From NCBI GenBank assembly GCA_033964015.1, contig CM066919.1, forward strand, positions 5,236,101 through 5,300,100: a stretch of DNA of 64,000 nucleotides, written 5' to 3'. The notes under the pieces were generated by a model that was not told the origin of the DNA, did no database searches, and saw only the letters and a program-made list of their open reading frames with translations. A program made the translations under genes and the position numbers. Source of the DNA: Scolanthus callimorphus. Its lineage: Eukaryota; Cnidaria; Anthozoa; Actiniaria; Edwardsiidae. This document shows, piece by piece, positions 52,882 through 63,987 of the stretch (position 1 is its first letter; each line of letters opens with the position of its first letter).

Positions 52882-53248
52882 GGGAAACGTTTTTATTTTT
52901 GCGCGGCGTTAGCGCCAGGAGGCCGCGCCATTCTCGCACAAGAATACAATATATTCCCTATTAATCCCCACGTGGAAATTGTGCATTGAACTGGAACGAT
53001 AAAAGTATACTAAGAGTTTGATCTGCTTTTACTATAAATGATCCTTTACGGATGTCGTCCTGTAAATCCTATGGATCCTCGTCGTTCTTATTGGTAGTTG
53101 GCAGGACTTGGACTTACCTATACTCTTTCTACATGTGTCTCCACAAAGTCCCCTGTGAATCAATTTCCGGAAGAGAGAAAAAGCCTGGGACCCCTACGGG
53201 TGTTGACTGTGCAGTTCCAAAAATGACTGCGTTGCCAGCGTGGTTGCC

Positions 53249-53318
53249 CGGTGATGTAGTGGTTAACACATCCAAACCGGAATTCGGAAGCCGTGGGTTC
53301 GAGTCCAATTCGAGGCAA
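53249..53318 (+). repeat. tRNA-like sequence downstream of unit 2
   Basis: Near-identical to the copy at 43431-43500, with GTAGTGGTTAACAC and GTGGGTTCGAGTCC. It marks the extent of the gene duplication on the 3' side; unit 3 lacks it. Confidence 0.45.
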
Positions 53319-54084
53319 TATACACATTTCTCTTTTTTTTATCCTGCTGATGGCTCAAGAACTATGATGGGTCAAGAACTATGATAGCATGAATATATGT
53401 AATGTTTACAACATGAGCAGCCGTGTGTATCAGATTACAACACGAGCGCGTAGCGTGAGTCATGTAGATCTGATACAACACGGATGCGAATGTTGTAAAA
53501 CTACTTAAAAAATTCATCGCTTCTAGTGTCCGCGGTTTTTAAAATCTTGTAAATTGGCAGAGAAACTTCAAGATATGTTTCGTGAAAGTTGCTATGCAAA
53601 TTAGTTACAATCACCAGTGGCTGTATCAGAATTACAACACGCTACGGTCCCGTGAATCTTATTGTGTTTCTATTGTGTTGTTCTTATTAATTATTCATGA
53701 ATTTTTTAAATATCAGTACTCTACTATATATATACTGTACTCTACTATATATATAATATCAGTATTTTAATATCAGTATCTTATGATTATATAATATTCT
53801 TAGATGTTTAGGACACTATGTATATCTATATATTAATACTGTAAGCCAAATCGTATCCGCCCACTCCGCTTAGCCCTGAAGCTGTGCCGCCAAACAAAGT
53901 TCACAAACCTGAAGAGAAAGTGGAAAACTCGACAGTAGGCGTGTTTTTGTTGGAAAAGACTCACATTATTTATTTAAATAAATTTCCCCCTACACTCCGT
54001 GAATTTTTCACGGGCATCAGCTAGTTGTATTATAATTTTGATCATTGCATCTGTTAATTTGTGCCCAATACGTATTAATTATTA

Positions 54085-54245
54085 TTAACTACTTACTAAC
54101 CGAGCGCGAGGGCAGTACGGAAAAATTCCAGCTGAGGATGAAATTTCTGCTTTAAGGACCGAGCCTCTGGGGCGAGAATTTCATCCCTCAGTCTGGAATT
54201 TTTCCGTATTGCCCGAGCAAAGTTAATAAAACAAAAATACAAAGG
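54085..54245. repeat. Palindrome between unit 2 and the TTAA element
   Basis: TACGGAAAAATTCCAG and CTGGAATTTTTCCGTA flank an inverted GATGAAATT / AATTTCATC core. Confidence 0.6.
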
Positions 54246-54347
54246 GAAGAGACGAAGCGAAAGTCAAACTAAACAGCCGCACGACTTTTAATTTTATAAC
54301 TTAAATTTGTGAACGACCAACACAAGAAACATATAAAAAGCCATTAA

Positions 54348-55614
54348 GGACGGTGCCCACTAATGTTACTGCGCATCCTGCTCGCGCATTCTATACGGAT
54401 TTCTGTATATCTAGCATTTTAATCATGACATTTACAGATAAGTGTCGATGGCGCAGTTGGCTAAGGCGCTAGACGGACTGCAAGTGACACTGCAAGTACC
54501 CGGGTTCGGAACTCACCCGCGGCCGTGGAATTTTTTTCTTTTTTCTCCTTTTTCTTCTTTTTTTCTTTGTTTTTCTCTGTAAATTACCTTCAGTTGGAAA
54601 TTTATTGGAGAAATAACCTACAAAAATTTACATTTATTAAAAGTATCGTAATTGTTCTCTGAGTAAAGTAGCCGTAGGTTTGATACCTAAAAGTCTAGAT
54701 ATCTTTACGGACTTTACGCAAAATAACAACAAACGAATCAGAAAACTTAATTTTTATTTACACTTCAAGTTATATGCCGTATGTGCAGTTTCATTTCAAT
54801 AATGCTTGACCCGGGGCTTGACCAAGACTCGCTTTGTAAATGACAAAAAAAAGTCGTTATCGTTTGAAAGAGAACCCGACTTCGTAAGTTGACCTTGCTA
54901 TTTTCAATAAACTCGACCGGCTTGTCATTAATTGTGGAATCAAATATACTACACCTTTATCTAAAATCAATATAAAAGTGATTGTTAATCAATGTACCTC
55001 GTAGTTACCTTTATTTTTACTTTTCCCCTCTTGCTTAAAGAGTCGCCATTTTGAATGTCAATTTTACTCACAGGGGAGGGGTGCGCAGATTTGTCACATT
55101 ACCATTCTACCTGCTGTTAAAAGGCACGATTATTTCTGAAAATTGCGTGGCTACCCCTATATTTTTTTACATCATTTGAAAATATAAAACCTCCGCATCG
55201 TATTTGCAAATTTTTAACGTGCGAAAAATATGCTGAGGCTGTTTTTTTAACGCATAAAGTAGCGGGTGTCAGGGTAGATTTTGGACCTTTGTAGAAATTT
55301 ACCCCCTAAAATACCTTTTAAAAGCCGAAATTTACAAACATTTGTTATGGAATCCAACAAATGTAATAACAGCTGCTGCTTTTACGAGCGAAAGTAGAAT
55401 TTAAATAAAAACTATCGAGTAAAAGTATTTTTTTCGTAATTTCTAAAAAAAAAACGATGATTCTGCATTTTTTGGGTGTTGGGGATGGGTTATCTCAAAA
55501 ACTTGCGTGGGTACCCTATCTTTTTTTATCGGAAATAGATAGCCTCTCACATTACCTTTCAATGCCACATAGTCATTAAGTGCGAAAAAAATCTTCGTTT
55601 TGTGGGCACCGTCC
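54348..55614. mobile_element. 1.27-kb piggyBac-type non-autonomous element with TTAA duplication
   Basis: TTAA|GGACGGTGCCCAC at the left and GTGGGCACCGTCC|TTAA at the right (TTAA at 54344-54347 and 55615-55618), 13-bp perfect ends. No transposase ORF. A tRNA-like SINE lies inside at 54443. Confidence 0.85.
54443..54530 (+). repeat. tRNA-like SINE head inside a TTAA-flanked element
   Basis: GATGGCGCAGTTGGCTAAGG (A box) and CCCGGGTTCGGAACTC (B box with one insertion), followed by a T-rich tail. It lies inside the 54348-55614 element, so it inserted later or was captured. Confidence 0.4.
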
Positions 55615-56450
55615 TTAAATAAAAAGAAAAATGAACAGTATTTTAGCCGGAAAACGATACAAGTGAAAAGAAACTGCAGAACAATAGCAAGCAGAATTAT
55701 TTGATGGCGAAAGGCAGCATGCAATTATCGAGCGAAATTATCTTACATTACATGGAGTTTTCTTATCGTATTTTTCCATCATTTAGTACTTTCCAACGAC
55801 GACTAAAGTTTCCAACCAAAGAGTTAAAGAATGTTCATCAGTGAACTTTTGAGGATTTCAAATGATAATTCACAACTTCTCAAACTGGAACTATAATCGA
55901 CGAGCCAGGCGAAATTATTTTCACTAAGTGGTTGTTGTTAGTTTTGTATCCGTGATTCATGATCACTCTCGAGAACTATAAAGTTTTCAAAATCTTCGCT
56001 TGTATCCGCTGTTAGTTGCCCCTTATATTTCTGTTACATGTGAGTGAGAAGATTGTCTATGTGATGGAATATAGATTTCTTGAAAATCCATGTAAATCTT
56101 TTTGTCAACAGTGAATCTCAACACGAGAACACGACTAGTCTGCCGAGCGAAGTTCTCTGAAACTTCCCGAAATGTTTCCTTGTATTACACCCATCATTTC
56201 AGTTTCCACTCAATCCAGATGGTAGTTAAACTTATAGAGGTTTTACAGTTCGGAAAGAAGAAAGGTTTAGCTTCCTCAACCACGACGAATGTTTTCTCTG
56301 TTTGAGGTTTGCTTTGCTTGAATGAACTCTGACAGAGCCACGCGCGCCCGTTTTGTAAAATGGCGGGAATGCGTATTGCCAATTCTGCCCGCTGATTAGC
56401 CAATCAGAGCGCGCGTACTATCGTTGCCATATAATATTATTTATTGCCCC

Positions 56451-56500
56451 GGGTTACCGTTCTCGTTAATGGGCTACACACGCACGTCTATTTTTAACCC
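56451..56500 (+). repeat. Unit-boundary sequence, start of unit 3
   Basis: GTTACCGTTCTCGTTAATGG and CACGCACGTCTATTT recur at 62107-62150 at the start of unit 4, and a diverged form (CATTAATGGGCTATC, ACGCACGTATG) occurs at 37360 before unit 1. It fixes the unit 3 repeat length at about 5.66 kb. Confidence 0.65.
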
Positions 56501-57149
56501 CTATCACCTGCAACCCTTCCCTCAGTTTTATTAGATTTACCCGCAACCAAAAAAGTATATTGTTTTCACTTTGGATGTTGTGCATGAAACATTGCAGTGT
56601 TGATAGGAATATTTGGTATTTATTGTATTTCACGAATCGTGTTGAAACACAAAATTGTATTGATAACTGTTTTGACTGCGAATATTATGACACATTGCAT
56701 TGTGTACGGGGTATCTTGATAAGAACACATACATTGTATATAGTGTTATACATTATTATATACTGTGACCAGATACCATGTGATAACACCAGTGAATAAA
56801 AATCGTATCAGTGAATGATACGATATCATTCACGGCACGAATAAATGCAATTTTTTTATTTTTTTTTTTGCTATTTTACCTGACTCAGAGTATAATAATA
56901 AAAAAATTATGACATGGCAAGAGCTTGATATCGTATTATTCACTCGTTTTCGTGTCACGGAAACTCGTGAATAAAAACGGTATCAAGTTCTTACCATGTA
57001 ATAATATACATTATCTACATTATAGTTCACGAATCTTGTTGAAAGACAGAACTGAATGCGAATTTAATAATAACAATCTAAAAGATTATAGCTGCAGACC
57101 AACGTCCTTTTCTACATCAACACTCCTCAATTAGTTAGAAGAAGACCTG

Positions 57150-57215
57150 AGAGTTGGTCCAGCCGAGGTTTGAACCCACGACCTCCCGCAGAGCAGTCCA
57201 GCGCTCTACCAAGAA
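57150..57215 (-). repeat. tRNA-like SINE upstream of unit 3 leader, best-preserved copy
   Basis: Minus strand reads TTGGTAGAGCGCTGGACTG then GGTCGTGGGTTCAAACCTC, giving a clear A box and B box. Cloverleaf pairing is incomplete. Confidence 0.5.
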
Positions 57216-57469
57216 GCTAGCCGGAAGGCTGCTGAGTAAATTTAGTTCTCTTTTGGCACAAGTATTAGTTGTCTTTGGATGTTATGAAACATTGTATTGT
57301 TTACGTGCTTTAACAAAAACTAATACATATATAGTATTTCTGAAGCTCTATGAGATCAGCACGATATTATTGTATTTTACGAATCGTGTTGAAACACAGA
57401 ACTTAATTCGATTTGAATAGAGAATAATAATGCACCAGATGACAGCTGCAAGCACCAGCAGGCTGTGAC

Positions 57470-57643
57470 TTTGTTTACATCAACACACTCGGAAGACGAA
57501 ATGTAAGATTTTGTGCATCAAGCCTTCATTTTCTGTACTTTGCTACAAACTGCAAAGTACTTTTTCTTCATCAACACAATCGAAGAACAGCTGCATACAG
57601 CGAAGCCCTACTCTAGTTACATCAACACACTCGAAGAACATAG
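57470..57643 (+). other. Unit 3 leader exon candidate made of ~46-bp repeats
   Basis: Two to three copies of the shared motif (caacacactcggaagacg and relatives) ending GAACATAG/gtaaga. Shorter than the arrays of units 1 and 2, so the motif number varies between paralogues. Confidence 0.45.
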
Positions 57644-57876
57644 GTAAGATTATTTGCGCTTTTTAGCAAGCCCTGGTTGTTCTTGTTGAGATAATGTCAT
57701 TTGATAAACAAACACCAAGCAACGCAAGCGAAAAAAACGAACCAAGTTCGGGTGTATTTGAAAGTGTATCATGTGAACGCCATCCCTCTCCCACCTCGAA
57801 TTTGTTAAGTTTCTTTGTTTATTTATGTTATTTCCATACTAAAATTGCTCGGATTTTTTCCTGTTTATCTTCCCAG

Positions 57877-58283
57877 AGATGCCAGTAGAATCAACAATGA
57901 AAGCTCATTGGCTCGTTGCCTTCCAGTTCATAATACAGTGCGCATGCGCTGTCAAGCATTGTAGCGACGATTTCCAGATGGAAAAATTTGCTCTTCAGGG
58001 TCACGTGATCGGAAGCGTCACTGCGCATGCGCTGAGCGCTTGCCAGAAGAAGTGCGCCGGTAACAGTCAATGCCGCAGTGTGAACTTCTTTGCTAAAAAC
58101 TCGAGATGTGAGCTGAACAGTGCGACCCATCTCAGCAATCCCCAAGACCTCCTGCGTAACTCAGAAGCGCATTTTGTGGTGTATCGCCCTAGGGTACCTA
58201 TCAGATGCAGCGACAAGTTCTGTAGTACTGGAAAGCGATGCAAAGTGTTGATGGTGGGAAAGATTACACGTGCGTCGACGAAG
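57877..58283 (+). pseudogene. Unit 3 exon 2: signal peptide and PAN domain, frameshifted near the end
   Basis: After cttcccag, ATGCCAGTAGAATCAACA leads in frame to MKAHWLVAFQFIIQCACAV, then an intact PAN core (KFALQGHVIGSVTAHALSAC, CRSVNFFAKNSRCELNSATH) and CSDKFCSTGKRCKV. AAAGTGTTGATGG then lacks one T of AAAGTTGTTGATGG in units 1 and 2, so the frame is lost about 25 nt before the donor GACGAAG/gttagt. All splice signals are conserved. Confidence 0.82.
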
Positions 58284-59448
58284 GTTAGTATCGTCAAGTT
58301 CAAATTTTCGCTTTATTTTGCTAGACACAAGTCAATCCGTTCTCTAAGTAAAGGGGTAGATCTAGGGTAAACTAGCCTGAATAAACAGCTGCCGTCATTT
58401 ATCGCGCCGGTCCTTGGGTTCCCTGTGCGAGAAAGGACGTCTCAGCAACAAACATTTCATACTGATGACGTAGAATCTCTGCTTTCAAAACAACATAAAC
58501 GTGTGTATAGTTTAGATTACTCAATATGATCGCTAACAATTGTAAGGGTCTTGGAGAGGCTTTCTTACAAACACGAGGGGGATGTTGGAAGAACTGATCA
58601 AAACTTGAAAGACACGAACCGAAGGCGAGTGTCTTTCAAGTTTTATCAGTTCGACCAACATTCCCCTGATGAACCGCCCTGATGAAGGACTGAAAGTAAA
58701 GAGTCCGAAACGTCGGCACAAATCTTGTCTGTTTTGTCCTTTCTCTCTATTGCTTTTAGAAAATAACATACACACGCGCGACAGCGTTGCGCGACAATCG
58801 TGTTTCTCTTACAAACACGCTTTTTAACCAATCAGAATGCGCACATTTACAATACAACATAGGTGTTATTTTCTAATGTTATTTAAATGAGGTGTGTCAC
58901 GATTTAAGCACACTTGATGATGTAATAAAGTATGGTAAAAACTGTTGGATAGCCGAAATACTAGTCCCGGATTGTAACAATGAGTTTTTGAAATCTTGTC
59001 AGGATGAACAGTTTTCAAAGTTTGAAGTTACATCAAAATTCGTTTGCAAATCGGCAGCCTTGCCGATAAAACTTACCTACATTGCTTATTAGGCTAATAT
59101 CAAGTGAAATGAGTGATTTGGAGATAGTTACATGCAAATTTAGAGCTGGTTACGAATCATCAGTATGGAATGTTTCAGCTCGTTGCTCGGAATCTTTGCT
59201 TAGTCTTTTCTCGTATAGGGACGTCGGGAACCTGCGCGATCAAGGACATCTGTTCACTCAGGGCTAGTTTGCCCTAGGCTTTGATGCTCATATGTATTTA
59301 TTCCTGTTGTTACTTGACTCATTTCTTTTGTAATATTTGATTTCCTTGTGCAATGTAACGTTTGGCAAACTCCAAAATAAGCAAAGAAAAAAAACAATAG
59401 GCGTGTAAAATATATATACTAATACCCTTGTTATACATCTGTTTTCAG
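58284..59448. other. Unit 3 intron
   Basis: Includes the Penelope-type fragment, an unassigned 66-codon open stretch (58892-59092) and the empty insertion site of the unit 1 foldback element (59287-59294). Confidence 0.5.
58679..58711 (+). ncRNA. Hammerhead-like core in a Penelope-type fragment
   Basis: CTGATGA, stem II GGACT/AGTCC with a 10-base loop, then GAAAC. The surrounding 58560-58870 has an inverted repeat (AACTTGAAAGACAC / GTGTCTTTCAAGTT) and looks like the 3' end of a Penelope-like element. No RT remnant nearby. Confidence 0.45.
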
Positions 59449-59874
59449 TCTGGGCCAAGTTGAGTGACAGGGTTTGCTTTCAAGCCAAGGACAACAAGTA
59501 CGGAGCGTTTCAAGTACAAGATGGCGGTAAAATAAGTGCATTCCGTCTGGTCCATATATCGGCAAAGTTAGGTGTGGCGGACGTCCGGAACATCCATCCT
59601 ACTGGGGTTGTTATTGGGGAACGTGGAGATTTTCCATAATTCTTACTGATGCTACCAACAACGCCGTGTTCCCGGAAAATTGGTCCAATGGTAATGTATA
59701 TGAGATTCCTGGCTTTAAGAACAACGACGCAGATGTTACCTTATCGTTATCCACACGATTAATGTAGATAGCGGTCGAGAATTCAGAGTTTGGTATAGCG
59801 AAGATCTCAAAGATGTTTCCGAGAACGATAACGGCGGTGAAACTTGTGCTGCAGTGTTCGCACGTTATGACTAG
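59449..59874 (+). pseudogene. Unit 3 exon 3: unknown C-terminal module, frameshifted twice
   Basis: Homologous to the intact unit 1 exon from ctgttttcag to TAG. It lacks one G in ATATCGGCAAAG (unit 1 ATATCGGGCAACG) and one C in TCCACACGATTAATG (unit 1 TCCACACCGATTAATG). The middle segment remains readable (SYWGCYWGTWRFSIILTD-like, FPENWSNGNVYEIPGFK). Several replacements relative to unit 1 show true paralogue divergence. Confidence 0.8.
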
Positions 59875-60216
59875 AGGAAAACCCTTTTTGATTTGGACGC
59901 ACGCTTTTAAGCGTCTGGTCTCCGCGTCGACACGAGCAGAGTTTTTATTTTCTGATCTTTGCTTTGGAACTGCAACTCATGGAATTTGCATTCCATTGTT
60001 GCAACTAGCGGTGCTCTCTGGGGACCCGCCTTCTACGATGGATTATGTTTACTGCGGCGATTGGCTTCTTTGCGTCATCAAAGGCAAAGTAAATAGCCCT
60101 TCATCTTCAATTACTGTCTATTCTTACTGAGGAGGATAATTATCTTGATGTACCAACACTGATTAACAACATGCACAAATTGTGACGCTAAAGTTTGAAT
60201 GTATTTTACTTAAAGT

Positions 60217-60508
60217 GCTACTGAAGGCTGAAATTTTAATCACTTATTTGATTGCATATTCAAAATAAGGAAGAATGTCGCTTATTTCGCGTTCATAGCT
60301 CTTTTGGTTACAGAGATATTCAAGATTTTTACTTATGCAAATTAGCAAAAAATGACGTCACAACAAGACAAGGACAAAAGAGGCCAACAATGTTTGATGT
60401 ATAATTCTGTTTGGGATAATTAGATTCACTTCAAACTTGAAACGGCATTCTTCCTTATTTTGAATGTGCAATAAGCCATTAAAATTTCAGCCTTGAGTAG
60501 CACTTTAA
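60217..60508. mobile_element. ~290-bp MITE with AAAGTGCTACT ends
   Basis: AAAGTGCTACTGAAGGCTGA at the left and CAGCCTTGAGTAGCACTTT at the right; pairing continues (AATTTTAAT.., CAAAATAAGGAAGAATG / CATTCTTCCTTATTTTG). Confidence 0.75.
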
Positions 60509-60509
60509 T

Positions 60510-62106
60510 TTCTACTTTCCTTTTGCTACACCAAATTCTGTAATTATTAAAGGCAGTTTTCTAGTTTAACTCGTTTTTTCCTTTTTAAATTTTCTTTTTT
60601 TTTCCAACAAGCTACATATACGTATAAAGATTTCCTGCCCGCCTAGATTAGCCTTGCTACCTGCGGGTTTGGTTATGGAAAGTTGTATTGAACCATATTG
60701 ATACTGTAAATGAGATCGCATTCGAGCCGCATTTTATATAGTAAGTCCCGCTCTGCGTTCAACTTTTTGGCTCTCTCCATCCTGTCAAGGGGTGATGCAT
60801 GTCCATCTGTAGCCCAGGCCAGAGTCTAGAACTAACGGACGGATTGCTGTCAGGTCCTGCCTCGTACCCAAGCGTCTCTACTAAGCGGAAAAGGGCGCTT
60901 TCGACGAGAAAGGCGCTATGGATGAGAAGATGATGATGTGAAGGAATCTCGGTTTTCATGTGACTTCTAAACCAAGAGACCTGCAGATATGTCCTTTCTG
61001 TGATGAATATAACTCTATTCAAGGATTTGTCACAGCCAAATTTCGGCACCTTTTGCCAAGTAGTTGTCGAGATATCGCCAAAGCTATTTATGTCACGCAA
61101 CACCAGTCATGTATTTTGAACTTGCCGTATTTCACTCGATTTGCACCGTTCTTACCGAAGCTCTCGTAAGCGACCACCTCGGGAACTGAAAATTGCGGTC
61201 GTTAACGGAGCTGGTCGCTTACAAGAACGGCTCTCGTAAGCGACCACCAAGCGGCTTCCTACTTGAACAATAGGTGTTGGTCGCTTACGAGAGCTTAGTA
61301 CAATAAATCTAGAAAATATCATGACACTAATGCTTAAAATAGTTTCATTTATTTCCCGACTTTAATAAGAATAGATAACCGCCAATATGTACATAGAAAA
61401 TATGTAGAAAATAGCATTTCACTGGTGCAGCTTGTACCATTTTAGATATTTATGAGGTGATGACTGATGTTTTAAAGACAAAAAGTACTGTGGTCGCTTA
61501 CGAGAACTTAAAAACATAGAAAATCTTTGTTGGTAGTGTTCTTGAATGGGTTCGCTCTTATCTCGCATCGCGTGAGCAATATATCACCGCTCTTTTAGCA
61601 ATACTATCATGTAAATACTATGATTCTGTGTAGGGCAATAAAGTTGATTTCAATGTAGGTGATCAGGACTATCAGGCTCAATTCCCAGCCGTTGTTTGTA
61701 TCGGTCTGCGATCCTTTCCCACAAACGGCTGGTTCAATGGTCTCGCCCGCTGGTCATTGACGTCACACTGCAATATGAAGCGAAGAAAATCCTTGAAAAG
61801 TCAGTGACTTGCGAAGCCTGTAGTCCGAAACACCATATCATCTCTGCCTTGAAGCAAATTCTTGACAGCTGCAACTTGAGAGTCGCGAAAGCCCATGTTC
61901 GATATTGAACGAATCCAAGGCAAATTTTGCAAGCCCTTCGAAATTGTTGATATCATCCGCCATTGTTTAGCCGTTGAGTTGTGACTTCGTATTCGGTCAG
62001 CGTACTCACTCCACAAAATGGAACAGGCTCTTAGCTAATTGGTTGATCGTAACAAAGGCCAGACCAGTGATCCAGCATCCTTGCGGGGGCAATATATTGT
62101 TGCCGG
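60510..62106. other. Stretch between unit 3 and unit 4
   Basis: Apart from the GGTCGC-motif repeat, no gene or RNA was recognised. Confidence 0.35.
61155..61510. mobile_element. Repeat rich in GGTCGCTTACGAGAG motifs
   Basis: Several direct and inverted copies of CTCGTAAGCGACCAC and GGTCGCTTACGAGA. Same family as the nested MITE at 5451-5762. Confidence 0.55.
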
Positions 62107-62586
62107 GGTTACCGTTCTCGTTAATGGGCTAATACACGCACGTCTATTTTCAAACCCCTATAACCATTCCCTCTATAACTAGAACACTGCTGAGTACATT
62201 TAATTCTCATTTGGTACCAGTTTTATTAGACCTACCTGGAACCAAATAAGAAACATGTTTTCACTTTGGATGTTATGCATGAAACATTGCAGTGTTTACT
62301 TGGTATCTTTGATATGAATAATTTATGTATTGTATGTATTCCTGTATTTCACGAATCGTGTTGAAACGCAAAACTGTATTCATATTATGAATAAACTGTT
62401 TTTGACTCTGAATTGTTATGACACATTGCATTGTGTACGTGGTATCTTTTGATAAGAACGCATTCGCATACTGGCGCCATAGTACAATTAAAATAACAGA
62501 AAACAACAATTAAAGCGCGCGCATGTAGAAGAATTTAATAGAGCGAGGCGGAACAATCAACTGTTGTACAAAAATATATTTAGGAC

Positions 62587-62603
62587 GTTTCGGCCTTCAT
62601 CAG
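62587..62603 (-). ncRNA. Minimal hammerhead-like core in a Penelope-type fragment
   Basis: Minus strand CTGATGAAGGCCGAAAC, with a collapsed stem II. The form is common in Penelope-like 3' ends. Probably inactive relic. Confidence 0.35.
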
Positions 62604-62834
62604 CTGTTGCGGGCTGTGAATCCTAACGGATCCTTTTGACTGCGCCTAACCGTTGGCCTCAAGCATTTGGACTGCTTTATTCTCATCGTATATATTTCAC
62701 GAATATTGTTGAAACACAGTACTGAATTCGAATTGTAAAGATAATAATAACAATATAACAATGTATCAGATTAAGCTGCAGAAAACAAGTCCTTTTTTCT
62801 ATATCAGCACTCCTCTATTATTTAGAAGAAGACC

Positions 62835-62890
62835 TATGTATTGGTCCGGTCGAGGTTTGGACCCACGACTTCCCGCAAAGCAGCCCAACC
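62835..62890 (-). repeat. tRNA-like SINE remnant upstream of unit 4 leader
   Basis: Minus strand CGTGGGTCCAAACCTCGACC and GCGGGAAGTC match the other unit copies. It defines the upstream part of unit 4. Confidence 0.4.
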
Positions 62891-63174
62891 GGAAGGCTGC
62901 TGAGTAAATTGACTTCTCTTTTGGGACAAGTATTATTAGTCCCACCCAGTAATGAATAACTTTTTTTTATTTGGATGCTATGAAACAGTGCATTGTTTAT
63001 GTGCTATCTTTTATAGGAACAAATACATATATATTTCTTAAATTCTATGAGGTCAGCATGATATTTTTATATTTCAGGAATCGTGTTAAAGCGCAGAACT
63101 CAATTATGAATTGTAAAGATAATAATGATAAAACATTTTAACAATTTACCAGATGACAGCTGCAAACACTCGAA

Positions 63175-63258
63175 TTACTTTTTCTTCATCAACACACTCT
63201 AAGAACAGCTTAGAGCAGCAAAGTGTTTTATTTATATCAACACTCTGGAAGAGCACAG
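63175..63258 (+). other. Unit 4 leader exon candidate; coding exons not in the window
   Basis: One or two motif copies (catcaacacactctaagaac) end in GAGCACAG/gtaagatatttgcgcttc, followed by intron bases matching the other units. Where exon 2 should appear a long palindrome starts instead (63511), so the coding part is either beyond the window or lost. Confidence 0.4.
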
Positions 63259-63510
63259 GTAAGATATTTGCGCTTCTGTATCAAGTCCTGAATTGTCTGT
63301 CGAATAGCAGTAATATGTCATCTGATCAACAAACAAACAAGCAACCAAGGAAAAAAACGAGTTTGGGTGTATTCAAAAGTCTATTATCCACGCAATGCCT
63401 CTCCCAAAGTGATTTCGTTAACTTTCTTTGATACTTCCATGAAACAACCTGAAAAAAATGAAGGTTTAAAGCTAGGTATGTATGTGTTGTATATATAAAT
63501 ATATCATATA

Positions 63511-63987
63511 ACCGGGGTGCTCTGTTCAAGACATTATTTTCTCAAATGCGACCGCAACAAGTTCAGTGATAGGACCGGTAAACAAAGGAATCAGACATTG
63601 TTATTCAACATGATGGTTCAATTGATTGCACCGCACGGACACCTAACAAAATAGTCTATTCAGTAGATGGACTTCAGCTTACCAAACGAGAAAGTACTAT
63701 TTTGGTTTTATTATTAAAGTTCCTGAAAAGTAGAAAACAAATATTATAAGATTGACTGTGAATTCATAATTAATGACAATGATAATAAAACCAAGATAGT
63801 ACTTTCTCGTTTGGTAAGCTGAAGTCCATCTACTGAATAGACTATTTTGTTAGGTGTCCGTGCGGTGCAATCACTTGAATCATCATGTTGAATAACAATG
63901 TCTGATTCCTTTGTTTACCGGTCCTATCACTGAACTTGTTGCGGTCGCATATTTGAGAAAATAATTTCTTGAACAGAACACCCCGGT
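63511..63987. repeat. Long palindrome: ~205-bp arms around a ~67-bp loop
   Basis: Left arm 63511-63715 (ACCGGGGTGCTCTGTTCAAG to TTTTATTATTA) recurs inverted at 63783-63987 with only scattered differences. No ORF. Could be a foldback/MITE or a head-to-head duplication. Confidence 0.88.
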
